Assembly (NCBI GenBank): GCA_024509875.1
Contig: JAMPIV010016264.1
Location: 186,001 to 250,000 of the forward strand
Direction: 5' to 3'
Length of the DNA stretch: 64,000 bases
Origin: Oreohelix idahoensis
Taxonomy: Eukaryota > Mollusca > Gastropoda > Stylommatophora > Oreohelicidae
This document shows positions 11,252 through 22,165 of the stretch, in pieces; position 1 is the first letter of the stretch; every line of letters starts with the position of its first letter. Position numbers and translations under genes: made by a program. Below the pieces are notes generated by a model. It was not told where the DNA came from. It saw only the letters and a list, made by a program, of their open reading frames with translations, and made no database searches.

Positions 11252-11340
11252 CCCTCCTTAGTCGCTTTCTACGACATGCTTGGCAGGGGACAGTGTTACT
11301 ATTCTTTGCTCCCCTTTCGGGCCCCGGTAACACACGGGTG

Positions 11341-11504
11341 GCTGTCTGTATTGCTCTGGGTGCTTTTTTGCTTTAAGTGCATGTTTCTGCTTTCAAAAAG
11401 CTATTGAATAGTATAATTGAATACTTTATAAGGTGAGGATATTGATAGTATTAACAACAATACAACTGAATTCACTTGAAATCATTTATATGTGGTAGAG
11501 GTGG
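11341..11504. other. Spacer between RTE-A copy 1 and gypsy-2
   Basis: About 160 bases of AT-rich sequence with no ORF or recognised motif. Its last five bases (GGTGG, 11500-11504) are the left target duplication of gypsy-2. After removal of gypsy-2 it joins the SINE-like sequence at 24081. Confidence 0.6.
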
Positions 11505-13041
11505 TGTTGCGCACATATTTTTGATGCACAGATTACAAAAATACGATATGACTAATTGATATGAAAAAGAGATTACTTTTGTTACAATCAAAGTTATATC
11601 ACCCATGATTTGATTTATACTTTTGATTATGTGGATGATTTCCCTTGACTATTGATCTGGCGGATTAATACCAAATTTATGTAATTTCTCATTTGTTAGG
11701 GCCAGAAAATAGATTGATCTTGTTCAATATGTTTATGGCCTGAATTTATATGTATTACTTGTCTAGTACAAGAAGATTCAGTCTTATATTGTATATCTTT
11801 GTATGTTTAGGTCGGACTATATTCTTTGTGCCGAACACTGGGGCAGGTATTCGTTTTCGAGGCATGCATAGAGAGTCTCGATAATGCCGCCTGATATGGC
11901 TGTGTGTGTAATTTTGGATTGGTCCCTTTTAAGGGTTGAAAAGTGATTTATGCATGTTTTTCCTGGAGGAGTTAGTGTCTCTGCAAGAGTCTATTTGTCA
12001 GAGATTCTCCTCATGCACTTTGTTATTAATTCGGACTCCAGGTAATACCAGACCCTTCTTTTGATGATCTCTATGTGGTTAGGCCTGGATGGATTTTCGT
12101 GCTTCGAACATCGTTGGTCGTTTATATACCATTGAAGATGACAGGTTTCCCAACAGAGCTTAGGTCTACATGTAACAACCTTAGTGATGTGGAACTGTAG
12201 GGAAACTAGGAAACTATTGATATTCAAATTGTGAATTAACTTTGGCTTATCATTATCCTTCTGCTGGGTGAGTGAGCAAAACTCAGGAAGGCAGCCATTT
12301 TGTTTTCTTGTCATCGTTATGAATCACTGTCTAGAGAACAGTCTATCAAACTTATTATCGGACAGTGATATGGAGATCTCACTAACATGAAAACCCCTAT
12401 CGTGGTTTAACTTTATTACATAAATATTTTGATATATGTCGCTGGAGAACTTAGCCAAGGAAAAGGTTCGGCTAGTGAACTCTTTATATGTTTACACACC
12501 CACACCCACTGATGCGTTCAGTCAGTTAGGGGATGTGGCAATAGTCTGCCAGAACATTGAATGAGTACCCAGGGTTCATAGTAAATTTCTTCAAGCATTT
12601 TCCAGGCTTTTTCCAGGTCCAGCACGTGATTTTCAAGGATGGGAAACTCTAATATTTTCCTCATCTAATTTTCTCAGATATAATTATCACTTTGCTGACC
12701 AGCAATCCGGAGCATTACCGTCTCCCATTACCAAGGGTGTTTGCAGATTTCTTTAAAAAGAACATTTTTTTTTTAAATTCATAAAAGATTGAAAAACAAA
12801 CATCTTTTCCACGTTTTTAGTGAATTTGTTCAACGTCAGCGCAATAAAATGTTAGTGACATGGATGTCAATGAATAAAATAAGCTTGATTGACATATTGA
12901 TTTAATGATTAACGTATATCAACATAAAAGGATAATAAAATTGTGAATAAAATGCAAAAAAAACTATTTTTCGTGTTTGTCTTTTTTGAATGTATTCTGC
13001 GTCTGTGGCATGACAATGAGCGTTTGTAAATGTTTGAGTAG

Positions 13042-13930
13042 CTACGTACCTCTAGTTGGAGTCTGAGCTGCTTCCTTTATTAACTGGGATTGAAGTTGTA
13101 GCTGTAGGCCTCTGCAAGAGTCTCTTTGTCTGGATCGTTGATAATCCTTGACTGTGTGGTATAACTTGAAGCAGAATATCAGGCATAGAGGTACATTGCA
13201 ATCTGGGCAGTACATGCAAGTCTGGCTTCTGTTCCCTGCAGCCTTACACACTTTACAGTCTGGTTTGTACCTTGTCCTTTCATATTTATCAATGAAGTGG
13301 TGCTCAGTAAGTCGTGTTGTTGTGACCTGTGGTTTTGAAGGTGTCACATTATGTCGAAGAATAGCAGGTTCAATAAGAGTCATACTGACATCCTGATCTT
13401 TGCTTTGATCTTTTTTTGTAGAGTTGGCAGTGTTGTAGGTTATGTGCCCATTGACCAGGGCAGTTTCAACTAAGAAATGATATAAAAATAGGATATGTGT
13501 CGGTAGGGGTAGCTTGCACCTAGTTGGCTGAAGTAGTCGACACCTCCCATACTTTTGCTGTATTTTTCTGCAAGCAAAGGCTTCTGAATTGTTCTGCCCT
13601 AAAGAATTTGTCTTTCTGTCTTGTTTATATTATCATTGGAGTGAACAGTAGATATAAGGTTAAATCTTTTCATATCATGCCAGGTGACTGTCGGCATGCC
13701 TTATCTTCTGTCGCACAAAACACAGGATGATTTGTCTTTTTCAATTTGAGTTGTTTTTTCTTCAATGCTACAGGAAAATGCTTCCTATTTTCAGCTACTG
13801 TTCCAAATGCACCAATCTGAATTTCAGGTCTTGAAATAAAGCTGAAGGCTGAATAAAAACTACCACAGAAGAGAATATGTCCCTTGTTGCGTATGAAATT
13901 TGAATTAAAACTATGGTGACTTTTCACTGA
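13042..13930 (-). pseudogene. piggyBac-type transposase C-terminal fragment, degraded
   Basis: Read on the minus strand in pieces of different frames, the order is: FYSAFSFI and IGAFGTVAENRKHFP (13927-13670, like the piggyBac FYTS ... GT.R.NRK.FP stretch), a STVHSND patch, KYSKSMGGVDYFSQL near 13540 (the MGGVD signature), VETALVNGHITYN near 13460, and the Cys-rich C-terminus CKVCKAAG ... CPDCNVPLCL ... CFKLYHT (13383-13042). The Cys pattern matches the C-terminal zinc-binding domain of piggyBac transposases. Stops and frame changes show that it is dead. No TTAA-flanked ends could be assigned. Confidence 0.75.
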
Positions 13931-14514
13931 AAAAAGAGTCCAAATAATCTCAGCTGAGAGTTTCTTCCTTGGTCACAAATGATGTCACATCTGTAGGTCT
14001 CCTAATAGTGTTAGATGTTTTTGACGTGTCCGAGGGAATAGTGTTAGATAGTTTTGATGTTTCTGAGGGAAAAACTGCTCCTTGGGGTTGTGTTCTTTTC
14101 TGTTAAAAAAAAAAAAAAAAAATGGAACACACAAATAACTTATAAGTAGGCCTAAGCTATGTATATTTACCAAGTCAAAGTTCTAAACGCATGAATAATA
14201 TAGTCAAACAATATTTAACTAGAACAAAAGTTAATATATAGTAATTGGGAGGGTGAAGGTATGATGATATCCTTATAACACTTATGATAAGTGAAAATCT
14301 ATTAAATATCTAACTGGAAACATCAGGCCTTTACACACACACACACACCCTCCCCATCTTTACTATTTTTGTTTGATTTTTTTTGTTGGGGTTTGTTTTG
14401 TTTTATCGTTTCTGTTTGTTTCGATTAAAAAAAAATTTTTAAATTATTTTTAAAATTTTAAATAACATAGGTCTATGCACAAAATTGGTAATTTTCATTT
14501 ATCCTAATTACAGT

Positions 14515-14630
14515 GATTTGACGCCACTTTCATGTATCGGCGGTTATTCATGTTATCTGGCATTGAAAACATGTAGGCCTAGGCATATCCTAATTATAAC
14601 CCTGCAGAGCAGAACGGGATATGTCTCTTC
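14515..14630 (+). repeat. Dispersed repeat unit, copy 1
   Basis: The stretch from GCCACTTTCATGTATCGGC through AATTATAACCC to GAACGGGATAT recurs at 59990-60100 (same strand) and 58530-58630 (opposite strand), with about 10-25 percent mismatch by eye. Non-coding. The family is not identified; a MITE or SINE body is possible. Confidence 0.65.
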
Positions 14631-15205
14631 ATCATAAATATAATGAAAAAGCATTCAAAATATATTTATTTCCCAAAAATGTGGTGAAATGAACAGTGGG
14701 ACACGTCTGATAACAGAGTAGGCTATAGGATATGGAATCGCCATCAATTTCTATTCTTGACCATCTCAAACTGTGTCAAACATATTCTCGTAAGCAGTTG
14801 TAAACCAAGAAATTTCATTCAAACACTAATTTTGGCCATGGTTAAAAATAACTGTAAATAGGCCTACATTGTAAATTACGGCCGCAAGTACAGTAGGCCT
14901 ATCTATAAACCGCACTTAGCCTATGTAAATATGTTTTATAAATGAATTTATTACTTACCTCAATTGAAATGAACGATTTAATACAACTTCTTTATCAAGG
15001 CTGCCCTGATAACTTCATAATTATCCTTGTCAGCTTCTTCAACCAAACATAAACTCGTAGAGACAAGTTCTTGGTGTTGTTGTTGTTTTGTTTTTTTTAA
15101 GTTTTGGCGAGGCGCGTTCCATTCAACCTAGTCGGTTATATTAGGGCGCATATCCAAATATAAAAGGCCCTTAGGTCTGAGGTTATAAATACATTTTTTT
15201 CCCAG

Positions 15206-15397
15206 TCGTGGGTTTTTGCTCCGCAGTGAATATGTGTAGTTATGTGTCCTTTCGTAGCAGTTAGGGTTAGGTTTAGTATTAGGGTTTGGATTTGGGTTAG
15301 CGTTAACCCTAATCCTAACCTTAATACTAAATCTAACCCTAACTGTTACGATACAAGACATAACTACACATATTCACTGCGGAGCAAAAACCCACGA
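15206..15397. repeat. 192-bp palindrome with telomere-like arms
   Basis: The left arm starts TCGTGGGTTTTTGCTCCGC and the right arm ends with its exact reverse complement. The arms match with a few mismatches to a centre near 15301 with almost no loop. The inner part contains TTAGGGTTAGGTTTAG on the left arm and its complement on the right. It is a foldback structure, probably a small MITE-like insertion in the 12570-15754 element. The small ORFs on both strands here are products of the palindrome. Confidence 0.85.
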
Positions 15398-16127
15398 GTA
15401 ATAGGAAATTACCGCTTTCGAGTAACAACAGACACGCGCGCTAAAAAATAAATCTGCTTCACATCGTTAACGCAATTCGCCGAAAACGCAAATCGCCGAA
15501 AACACGAACCGCCGAAAACGTCTGGAAATGGATTTTGTGCCCAAAGGGAAGTAAAAATTCTGCGGTAACTGAAGTTTAACGAAAAATACCATCAATAACC
15601 GAAAAATGGAAAACTTCCGATTTTTAATATTTTTTCAAGGTCCGATGCGGGAAATTCAAGGCTGTTAGCCATTTTTCCAGGCTTTTCAAGGCCTGGAATT
15701 TTTTTTTTCGTTTTCCAGGTTTTTCAAGGTTTTTCAAGGTCGCTACGAACCCTGAGTACCTTATATCTTTCATCATATTTGAATGCTGCATGAAATATGA
15801 TCTACTGTTCAAATGCCTAATGATGTATACGTCAACATGTTCCTATGACTATGTTCCGTGCTGTCCTGATGTGTGCGTCCCTATTAAACGGTGTGAAATG
15901 CCCGCTGTAGTTCAAGTCGTCATTGCCTTGCATAAGAGTGTGTGAGAAATATTATCAAGTGGTCGATTACACAGAACCATTACACCATTCGCGTGACTTG
16001 ACACTCCCACTCAATGTCAACATGACAGGTTCATTTGACTATACAGAAGTAACTCGAAGAAGACCTTCTTATCAGTGATGACCAGTACACGACTCTAAAA
16101 CATAACACCCGCATCCAGGTGTTATCA

Positions 16128-17300
16128 GTGGTGGCCAGATCCCTGGGTTTATTGTACCAGACCATTCCTGACGGCAGATACGACACGCAAGCACGGATGT
16201 ACAAATTGACAGTACAACTACACAGTCGAAGTCAGCATGACCTGTCTTATCAAGTGAATACAGAATCTAGGTCAGCGCTTGATGACATTTTGCAGTACAG
16301 GCAGTAATTAGGCCAGCGTTGTGTAGTCATTCTTTCACAGGTCAGCGCTTTGTGACATGTGGTGGTACAGACTTTATTTATGTCAAGTAGACATTGCTAC
16401 ACAAGTGAAAAGTTCACCATATTAACAGGAAATGCAGTAATATTGAGAAGTTAATATATTTCATCGGTGGATCTTCTATATACTCATTGTTGGACTTTGT
16501 AATAAATTAGTTCAAGAATTTAAGAACTTATTAAAAGTGGCAGTTATTACAACACATTCCAACCACAACACATCTAATTAATTAATGTATGCATTTATGC
16601 TATTGATGTTTACATGTTATTTGTGTATATGTATAGTTGTTTATATGTCCGTGGGCGGTTGGTGAGGTGACTAGCACAAGAAATACCGAGTAATATTGGT
16701 CTTGTACTAGTGTTCCATAGGGAGCAAATTTCTTAATTGAAATTTGCTAGCGACAACCTGTTGCTATTTTTGTTAGTTGTAATGAAGTGTTCATTTCTTC
16801 GTTGTTTTTGTAATATTTTTTTTTGTTCTTTATTTTTGTTTGATTTGTTTGTATAATTGTAGGTCTCATCTTTCCTTTCATTCAGTTCTTTACACCCTTA
16901 TGTTTATACACTGTAGCGTTATTTGTCTCGTTGATTCTATTGCAGTTATCATCACAGATTCTGTGATTATTTACTTACTTCAGTTCCTTATATTTAATTT
17001 AATTTAATTTGATTTCTGCAATTGTTCTCATATTGTCTTTTATGCTTGTCCTTTGTTAATGTCTTTGGTTGACATATAATATATGAAGTATATTTGAGTA
17101 CACTTATGTTATAGTATAGACAAGTACTTTATTATTATTATTGTTGTACAAGGAAGTATACAAGACCTTTGTAAGGCTTGTCTCCCACAGATATTGGGAT
17201 TATGTCCTGATTAATCAAGTTATTAACAACTTGTGGTTGTATTACTTTGAAATATATATCATATTATTATTTCAAGTAATTAGTATCTTTGTCAGACATC
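16128..17300 (+). other. Gypsy-2 leader with candidate primer binding site
   Basis: The 1.17-kb untranslated leader lies between the 5' LTR end and the Gag start. TGGTGGCCAGATCCCTGG (16129-16146), one base after the LTR, begins with TGG and is the candidate primer site; I cannot assign its tRNA. Near 17148 the sequence ACAAGACCTTTGTAAGGCTTG is present once; in gypsy-3 it is amplified as a 96-bp tandem repeat. No ORF in the leader looks coding. Confidence 0.6.
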
Positions 17301-18880
17301 ATGTCTACATTAGATTACTTCATTGCACAAGGGAAATCCCTTGATAAGACTGGTAAAGAATTAGAAGAATGGACAACTGCTCAATTCGCCATGGTATTAA
17401 AATCAGAAGAGAAAAAACAAAAAGAGGAAAATAAAAGATTGAAAATAGAATCTGAACAAAAGAAAGCAGAAGCTGACGATAGAAAATTCCAGATGGAGAT
17501 AGAAGATAAAAGACTTCAAGCTGCTGCTGAGGAGAGAAGATTTCAAATAGAGGAAAAAAAACTTCAAGCTCTTGCTGAGGCTGAACAAAAGAGATTAGAC
17601 AGAGAAACTGAACAAAAGAGATTAGACAGAGAAGCCGAGGAGAGGAAAGCAATAAGAGAACATGAACATCAGAAAGAAATTTTAGCATTTGAGTTAGAAA
17701 AAATAAAATTGACAAATATGAGTAATGTTAATCAATCATCTGGTGGTAATGGTAAACCCTTTATTTACAAGGTCAAGGTACCAGCGTTCAACTCTGCCAG
17801 TGATATAACATTCTGGCTTGATAGATTTGAACGTGCTTGTCGAGCTCATAATGTGGATAAATCACAATATGCTAATCAGTTGTCTGAGAATCTAAAAGGT
17901 GATTCTCTGACGAGTTTATGTTTGGTTGAAGAAGCTGACAAGGATAATTATGAAGTTATCAGGGCAGCCTTGATAAAGAAGTACCAACTGTTAGAGGAAG
18001 GTTAACGTATTTTGTTTAAGACAATGGTACCTGAGACAGGGGTAGAATTCTCCGAATTCATTGCAAAAGCACGTCTTACATTTCAACGATGGATTGAATT
18101 ATCCAAGATAGAGAAAACATATGACGCTCTTATGGATTTCTTGATCAGAGACAAGATCATGTCCTCTGTGAACAAACAATTCCTTGAATTTTTACATGAA
18201 CGCAAACCTCAAACACTAAAACAAATGCAAGAATTTTGTGACCAATACGTCACGGCACACCCTGACGTAACTCTTAGCAACACTAACATTAAAGAGGGTA
18301 TGCCAGTTGCGTCAGCAACACAATACAATAATAATTACTCACACAAGTTCCAAGGAGCTCAAAATAAATTTGATAAAAAGGTTAGCTGGAATAAGTATCA
18401 AAACCAAGGTAACCACTCAAATCAGGGTTCTTCTCCGAAGAACTGGAATCGGGCTGACAGTCCTCGATACTCGAGGGGTGGCCATAATTATAGACATTTC
18501 CGCAAAGGAAGTCACTATAGGAACTACCCAAGTTCTCCTTCATGGAAACAACAAAACCAACAATACAGAGACACTCATTATAATGAGCATGATGATTATG
18601 ATCATGAATATTATGATTCAAACCCAAATAGCGGTTATAACAGAGGAGGCAATAATAACTATAGAGGTTATGATAATCGAGGTAGATCACAATATAAAAG
18701 ACGTAAATCACAGTACCAGGCTAACTCTGCACAGCAAGAGTTCCATGAAACCGGTAATCAAGCTAATGATAAGAAAGACTCTAATAATGTGGGATGTTCT
18801 GCTTTCAATTTTGGTAGAGCATCTCAATGTTCCCAATGCAAAACATTATTCGATCCAACCACGGTTTCTACTTTAAGCTG
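17301..18880 (+). pseudogene. Gypsy-2 Gag: coiled coil, SCAN-like region, RG/Y/N-rich tail
   Basis: The start ATG at 17301 gives MSTLDYFIAQGKSLDKTG, matching gypsy-3. A long K/E/A/R coiled coil follows (about residues 30-130), then a capsid-like part (FIYKVKVPAFN ... FWLDRFERACRAHNVD). The SCAN-like segment spans about 17970-18260 (KKYQLLEEG, then stop TAA at 18003-18005 where gypsy-3 has Tyr, FSEFIAKAR, RWIELSKIEK, FLHERKPQTLKQMQEFCDQY). The tail (18330-18720) is low complexity, rich in N, Y, R, G, S and D, with no canonical CCHC. A CX2CX13CGH cluster sits at about 18830-18890. Confidence 0.87.
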
Positions 18881-19530
18881 TGGTCATCCTCTTCCCACTC
18901 TCCCTGCGTCAGTCGCGCATGATGGAAGAGGTGCTCTTGTCTTGAATAGAGGTCTAGTAGATGGTACTCCGGTCTCAATTCTTTTCGATTCCCGGTGCAC
19001 AACCATTGGAGTGAGGCAGTCACTCATAGATCCTTCTCAAGCCACTGGCAAAGTAATCAAATGCGTAACATTTGGTGGCACATTGGAGAAGTACTCTACT
19101 GCCATTATCAACATTGCTACTCCCTTCTTTACAGGAGATGTACACGCATGTCTTCTCCCGAATCCGATCGCTGATCTTATATCGGTCGCATTCATGGAGT
19201 GAAAGAATGCACTCCGCAACAAATTGTTGATTGGGAAAATAAGAATATGCAAACTGCTAATGCTGTAGTCACTAGGGCTCAAGCTCTTAACGTGCCTCAA
19301 TCTTCACCTTCTGAAGATAACGATACACAGAACCAAGATGATCCCTTGGAAATTTCTCGTGACTCCTTCATAAAGAAACAGGAAGATGATCCTACTTTAA
19401 AAAAATTCTTCACGCTAGCAACAAAAGGTGATCCAAATAAAGATACAAATCGTAAATCTTGGATTACGATGAAGAATGGCGTACTTGTACATATGGTACA
19501 AGACTCCGCTAAGTCTAGTCATTCTCAAAT
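18881..19530 (+). pseudogene. Gypsy-2 protease region
   Basis: The aspartic-protease-like stretch has GTPVSILFDSRCTTIG. In gypsy-3 the same place reads FDSGCTTIG, so the catalytic D-S-G triad has become D-S-R here. One base is missing near 19180 (CTTATATCGG against CTTATCATCGG in gypsy-3), which ends the frame at 19202 and moves the rest of pol into the frame of 19199-22165. Both changes are expected to abolish polyprotein processing. Confidence 0.85.
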
Positions 19531-20640
19531 TCTTGTGCCCAAAAATATGAGAGTTAAAATCTTACAGCACGCTCATGATTCTCAGTGTGCTGGGCATATG
19601 GGTTTTTCCCGTACTAAATCTAGAGTTCTTGAATCTTTCTTTTGGCCTTTTGTGAACAAGGACATACGAATCTATTGTCGATCTTGTAAGGTATGTCAAG
19701 AAGTTAAATCCAAAGGTCCACGCCATGCTGCACCTATTCAGGCTACAGATATTCCAATTCGACCATTTCAAAAAATGGTGATAGGCATCACCGGTCCATT
19801 TAAGACAAAGTCTGCTAGAGGACACCAATTTATCTTGACGTGTTTGGATATGTGCACACGTTGGCCAGAGGCTATTCCTCTGAAGAGCATAACTACTGCC
19901 AATATTGCAGATGCTCTTTGGCTCATATTTTCTCGTCTGGGATTCCCAGGAGAAATATCAGACCATGGTACCCAACTCATATCGGATACCATGTCTCAAG
20001 TAATGTCGACTCATAAGATAGAGAGATCTCTGAGTAGTATTTATCATCCTATGTCTAATGGGATGGTAGAACGTCTGAATAGAACGCTTAAAAACTTGTT
20101 AGGTAAGATAACTGAAGATCATCCTCAGGATTGGGACAGGGTTTCACCCGCGGCTCTCTTTGCATACAGAGAGGTCGCCAACGAACATACAGGATTTTCT
20201 CCCTTTGAACTTGTTTTTGGTGCGAAACCGCGAGGTCCTATGTCATTACTCCATGACCTTATAACTGCTGATAATATTGTCGATGACACAAAATCCTCTT
20301 ACAAATATGTCATTGCACTTAGACACAAGATTATCGAAGCATGCAAATTGGCAACTGCTTCTTCTGAATTTGCGAAACAGAGGGCAAGGCAATTTGCCAA
20401 TAAGAAGAGATGCTTGCGACAACTTTGTCCAGGTGACAAAGCATTTGTCTTACTACCTTGTAGGGAAAACAGACTTCTTATTTCTTGGAAAGGTCCGTAC
20501 GATGTAATATCAAAAGTTTCCGATGTTGACTATATCGCTGATATTGACGGGAAGCATAAAACCTTCCACATCAACATGCTCATGGAATTCCATGAACGTC
20601 CGGATTATTTACAACCTGTTTTCCAGGCAACGGATGATTC
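19531..20640 (+). pseudogene. Gypsy-2 integrase, first catalytic Asp lost
   Basis: An HHCC zinc domain (HAHDSQCAGH ... CRSCKVC) at about 19568-19700 leads to the catalytic core. The first acidic residue reads VIGITGP (Gly at 19784-19786) where gypsy-3 has AIDIIGP. The second Asp is in SDHGTQL, with one Leu codon deleted before it relative to gypsy-3. The Glu is in GMVERLNRTLK at about 20069. A GPY-type module (SWKGPYDVISKVSDVDY) and a chromatin-end segment follow to about 20610. The core lies upstream of RT. The D to G change should inactivate strand transfer. Confidence 0.92.
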
Positions 20641-22165
20641 TCCAGTCCCACATGGACATTACTCATCACTGTCAGTAATACAGGATGAGGAAACGAGTTT
20701 CTCGGATGTGAATCTCCCTTTTCCGATGATTCCACTTCATTCTAATGAGTCATGGAAAGATGTTACGGTTTCTCCCGAGTTATCTCTAGGAGAACAGAAA
20801 CAAGTTTCTACTATGTTACAACAATTTCAGGATGTCCTTACTGACATTCCTGGTCAAACTGATGTCATTGAACATGACATTATTCTTACTGACCATAATC
20901 CTATAAGAGTCAGACCGTATCCTATCCCGATACATTTTCAAGCACAGGTAGAGAAAGAGTTAGATGAGATGATAGAGTTAAAAATTATTGAACCATCCAC
21001 ATCAGCATATTCTTCGCCGATGGTTATTGTACGAAAAAAAGACAATAACATACGTCTGTGCGTTGATTATCGCAAATTGAACCAAGTGACGAAATTCGAT
21101 GCTGAACCTATGCCTTTACTAGAAAAACTACTTACTAGACTATCGAATTCTCATTTCTTCACTAAACTTGATTTGTCTAAGGGATATTGGCAAGTTCCTC
21201 TATCCGAACACGCCAAACCATTTACTGCTTTTTCGACACCAAGGGGTCTATTCCAATGGAATTTCATGCCTTTCAGCCTTATGAACGCCCCTGCAACATT
21301 CGTACGCATGATGCGTCGAATCCTATTTCATCGCTCAGATGTCATTGCATATCTTGATGACATCTGTCTTTTCAGTGATACTTGGGAAGATCACTATAAC
21401 GGGTTAAATGAACTATTGTCTATCTTACGTGAACATAACCTGACAGCAAAACCATCTAAAGCTTGTATTGGTTTTAGCGAAATATCTTTCTTAGGTCACC
21501 ATGTTGGTCATGGTTTCTTAAAAACAGAGGACCATAATACAAGTAAAATACTTAACATTTCTATTCCTAAGACTAAAAAGCAAGTGCGAAGTCTCTTGGG
21601 TCTAATACAATTTTATGGACGATTCATTCCGAATCTGTCCTCAAACATGTCACCTCTTTCTTCCTTGTTAAAGAAAGGGTCTCCTAATATAGTCCATTGG
21701 ACTCAAGAATGTCAATCCTCTTTGGATAAGGTTAAAACTATGTTTTCTACTTCACCTATTTTAGTGTTACCTACTAAAGATAAGACATTTATTCTTCGTA
21801 GTGACGCTTCATCCACAGGGATTGGAGCAGCACTAATGCAAGAGTACTCCGGAACTCTGCATCCTGTGATGTATATTTCTCGGAAACTAAATGCCGCAGA
21901 GAAGAATTACTCGGTCCTAGACCGTGAGTTATTGGCTATGGTTTGGTCAATCCTGAAACTTCAAAGATTTCTTCTTGGCGCGCATTTCATTGTGGAAATG
22001 GACCAGAAAGCTCTTACGGCTATTCAGAGTAAAAATCTGAAGAGCGCAAGATCAACGCGATATGTGATTGCTCTTCAGCCTTTTCAGTTTTCGGTGCGAG
22101 CTATCCATGGTTCAGAAAATGTGATGGCAGATATCTTATCTAGATGCCCACATGATTCCACCTAA
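20641..22165 (+). pseudogene. Gypsy-2 reverse transcriptase and RNase H
   Basis: It is open to the stop at 22163-22165. RT motifs are RPYPIPIHFQ, SSPMVIVRKKDN, RLCVDYRKLNQ, FFTKLDLSKGYW, FNFMPF-SLMNAPATF (Ser replaces the usual Gly of PFG) and AYLDDICLF (catalytic pair near 21352). The connection domain is VRSLLGLIQFYGRFIPN. RNase H acids are in LRSDASSTGIGAAL, LDRELLAMVW and MDQKAL. The chain ends MADILSRCPHDST, as in gypsy-3 and gypsy-4. Confidence 0.92.

Larger units (their letters stand above)
1..11340 (-). mobile_element. RTE-like non-LTR retrotransposon, family A copy 1, split by gypsy-1
   Basis: The minus-strand sequence at 1-481 and 9786-11340 is collinear with the intact family A copy at 49530-52760. 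The 5' end is the conserved start CACCCGTGTGTTACC, read on the minus strand from 11340. The copy runs off the left edge, so its RT palm, C-terminus and 3' tail are not in the window. Between the two parts lies a complete gypsy element (482-9780) flanked by TCTTT. Removing that element and one TCTTT restores the family A sequence seen at 45282-45300. The endonuclease half and the start of RT are recognisable, with a one-base deletion and a stop noted in the parts below. Confidence 0.93.
12570..15754. mobile_element. DNA transposon with hAT-like ends inside gypsy-2 5' LTR
   Basis: The left end is CAGGGTTCATAG and the right end, reverse complemented, is CAGGGTTCGTAG. The host LTR sequence is duplicated: 8 bp (TGAGTACC) if the final TG belongs to the target, or 6 bp (AGTACC) if the element ends CCCTG. 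CAGGG-type termini with an 8-bp duplication suggest hAT. The right subterminal zone (15640-15750) has many CCTTGAAAA and CTGGAAAA repeats in both orientations. No hAT transposase is visible. Instead there is a dead piggyBac-type fragment on the minus strand, so the insertion may be composite. Confidence 0.7.
11505..16127 (+). repeat. Gypsy-2 5' LTR, interrupted by a DNA transposon
   Basis: The segments 11505-12569 and 15761-16127 together match the 3' LTR at 22654-24075 with few substitutions. The interruption (12570-15754) is flanked by a duplication of AGTACC or TGAGTACC, which is single in the 3' LTR at 23700-23707. Without the insert the LTR is about 1.43 kb. The motif CTGATGCGTTCAGTCAG (12509-12525) is conserved in related LTRs. 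Confidence 0.93.

Noticed and set aside
10758..11261. Plus-strand ORFs over RTE-A copies (also 43323-43892, 44526-45102 and 50905-52770 on the opposite strand)
   Set aside because: They are antisense shadows of the endonuclease-RT frame; the same antisense frames recur in every copy and have no family motifs.
15128..15451. Two ORFs of about 70 codons with near-identical proteins on opposite strands
   Set aside because: Explained fully by the palindrome at 15206-15397.
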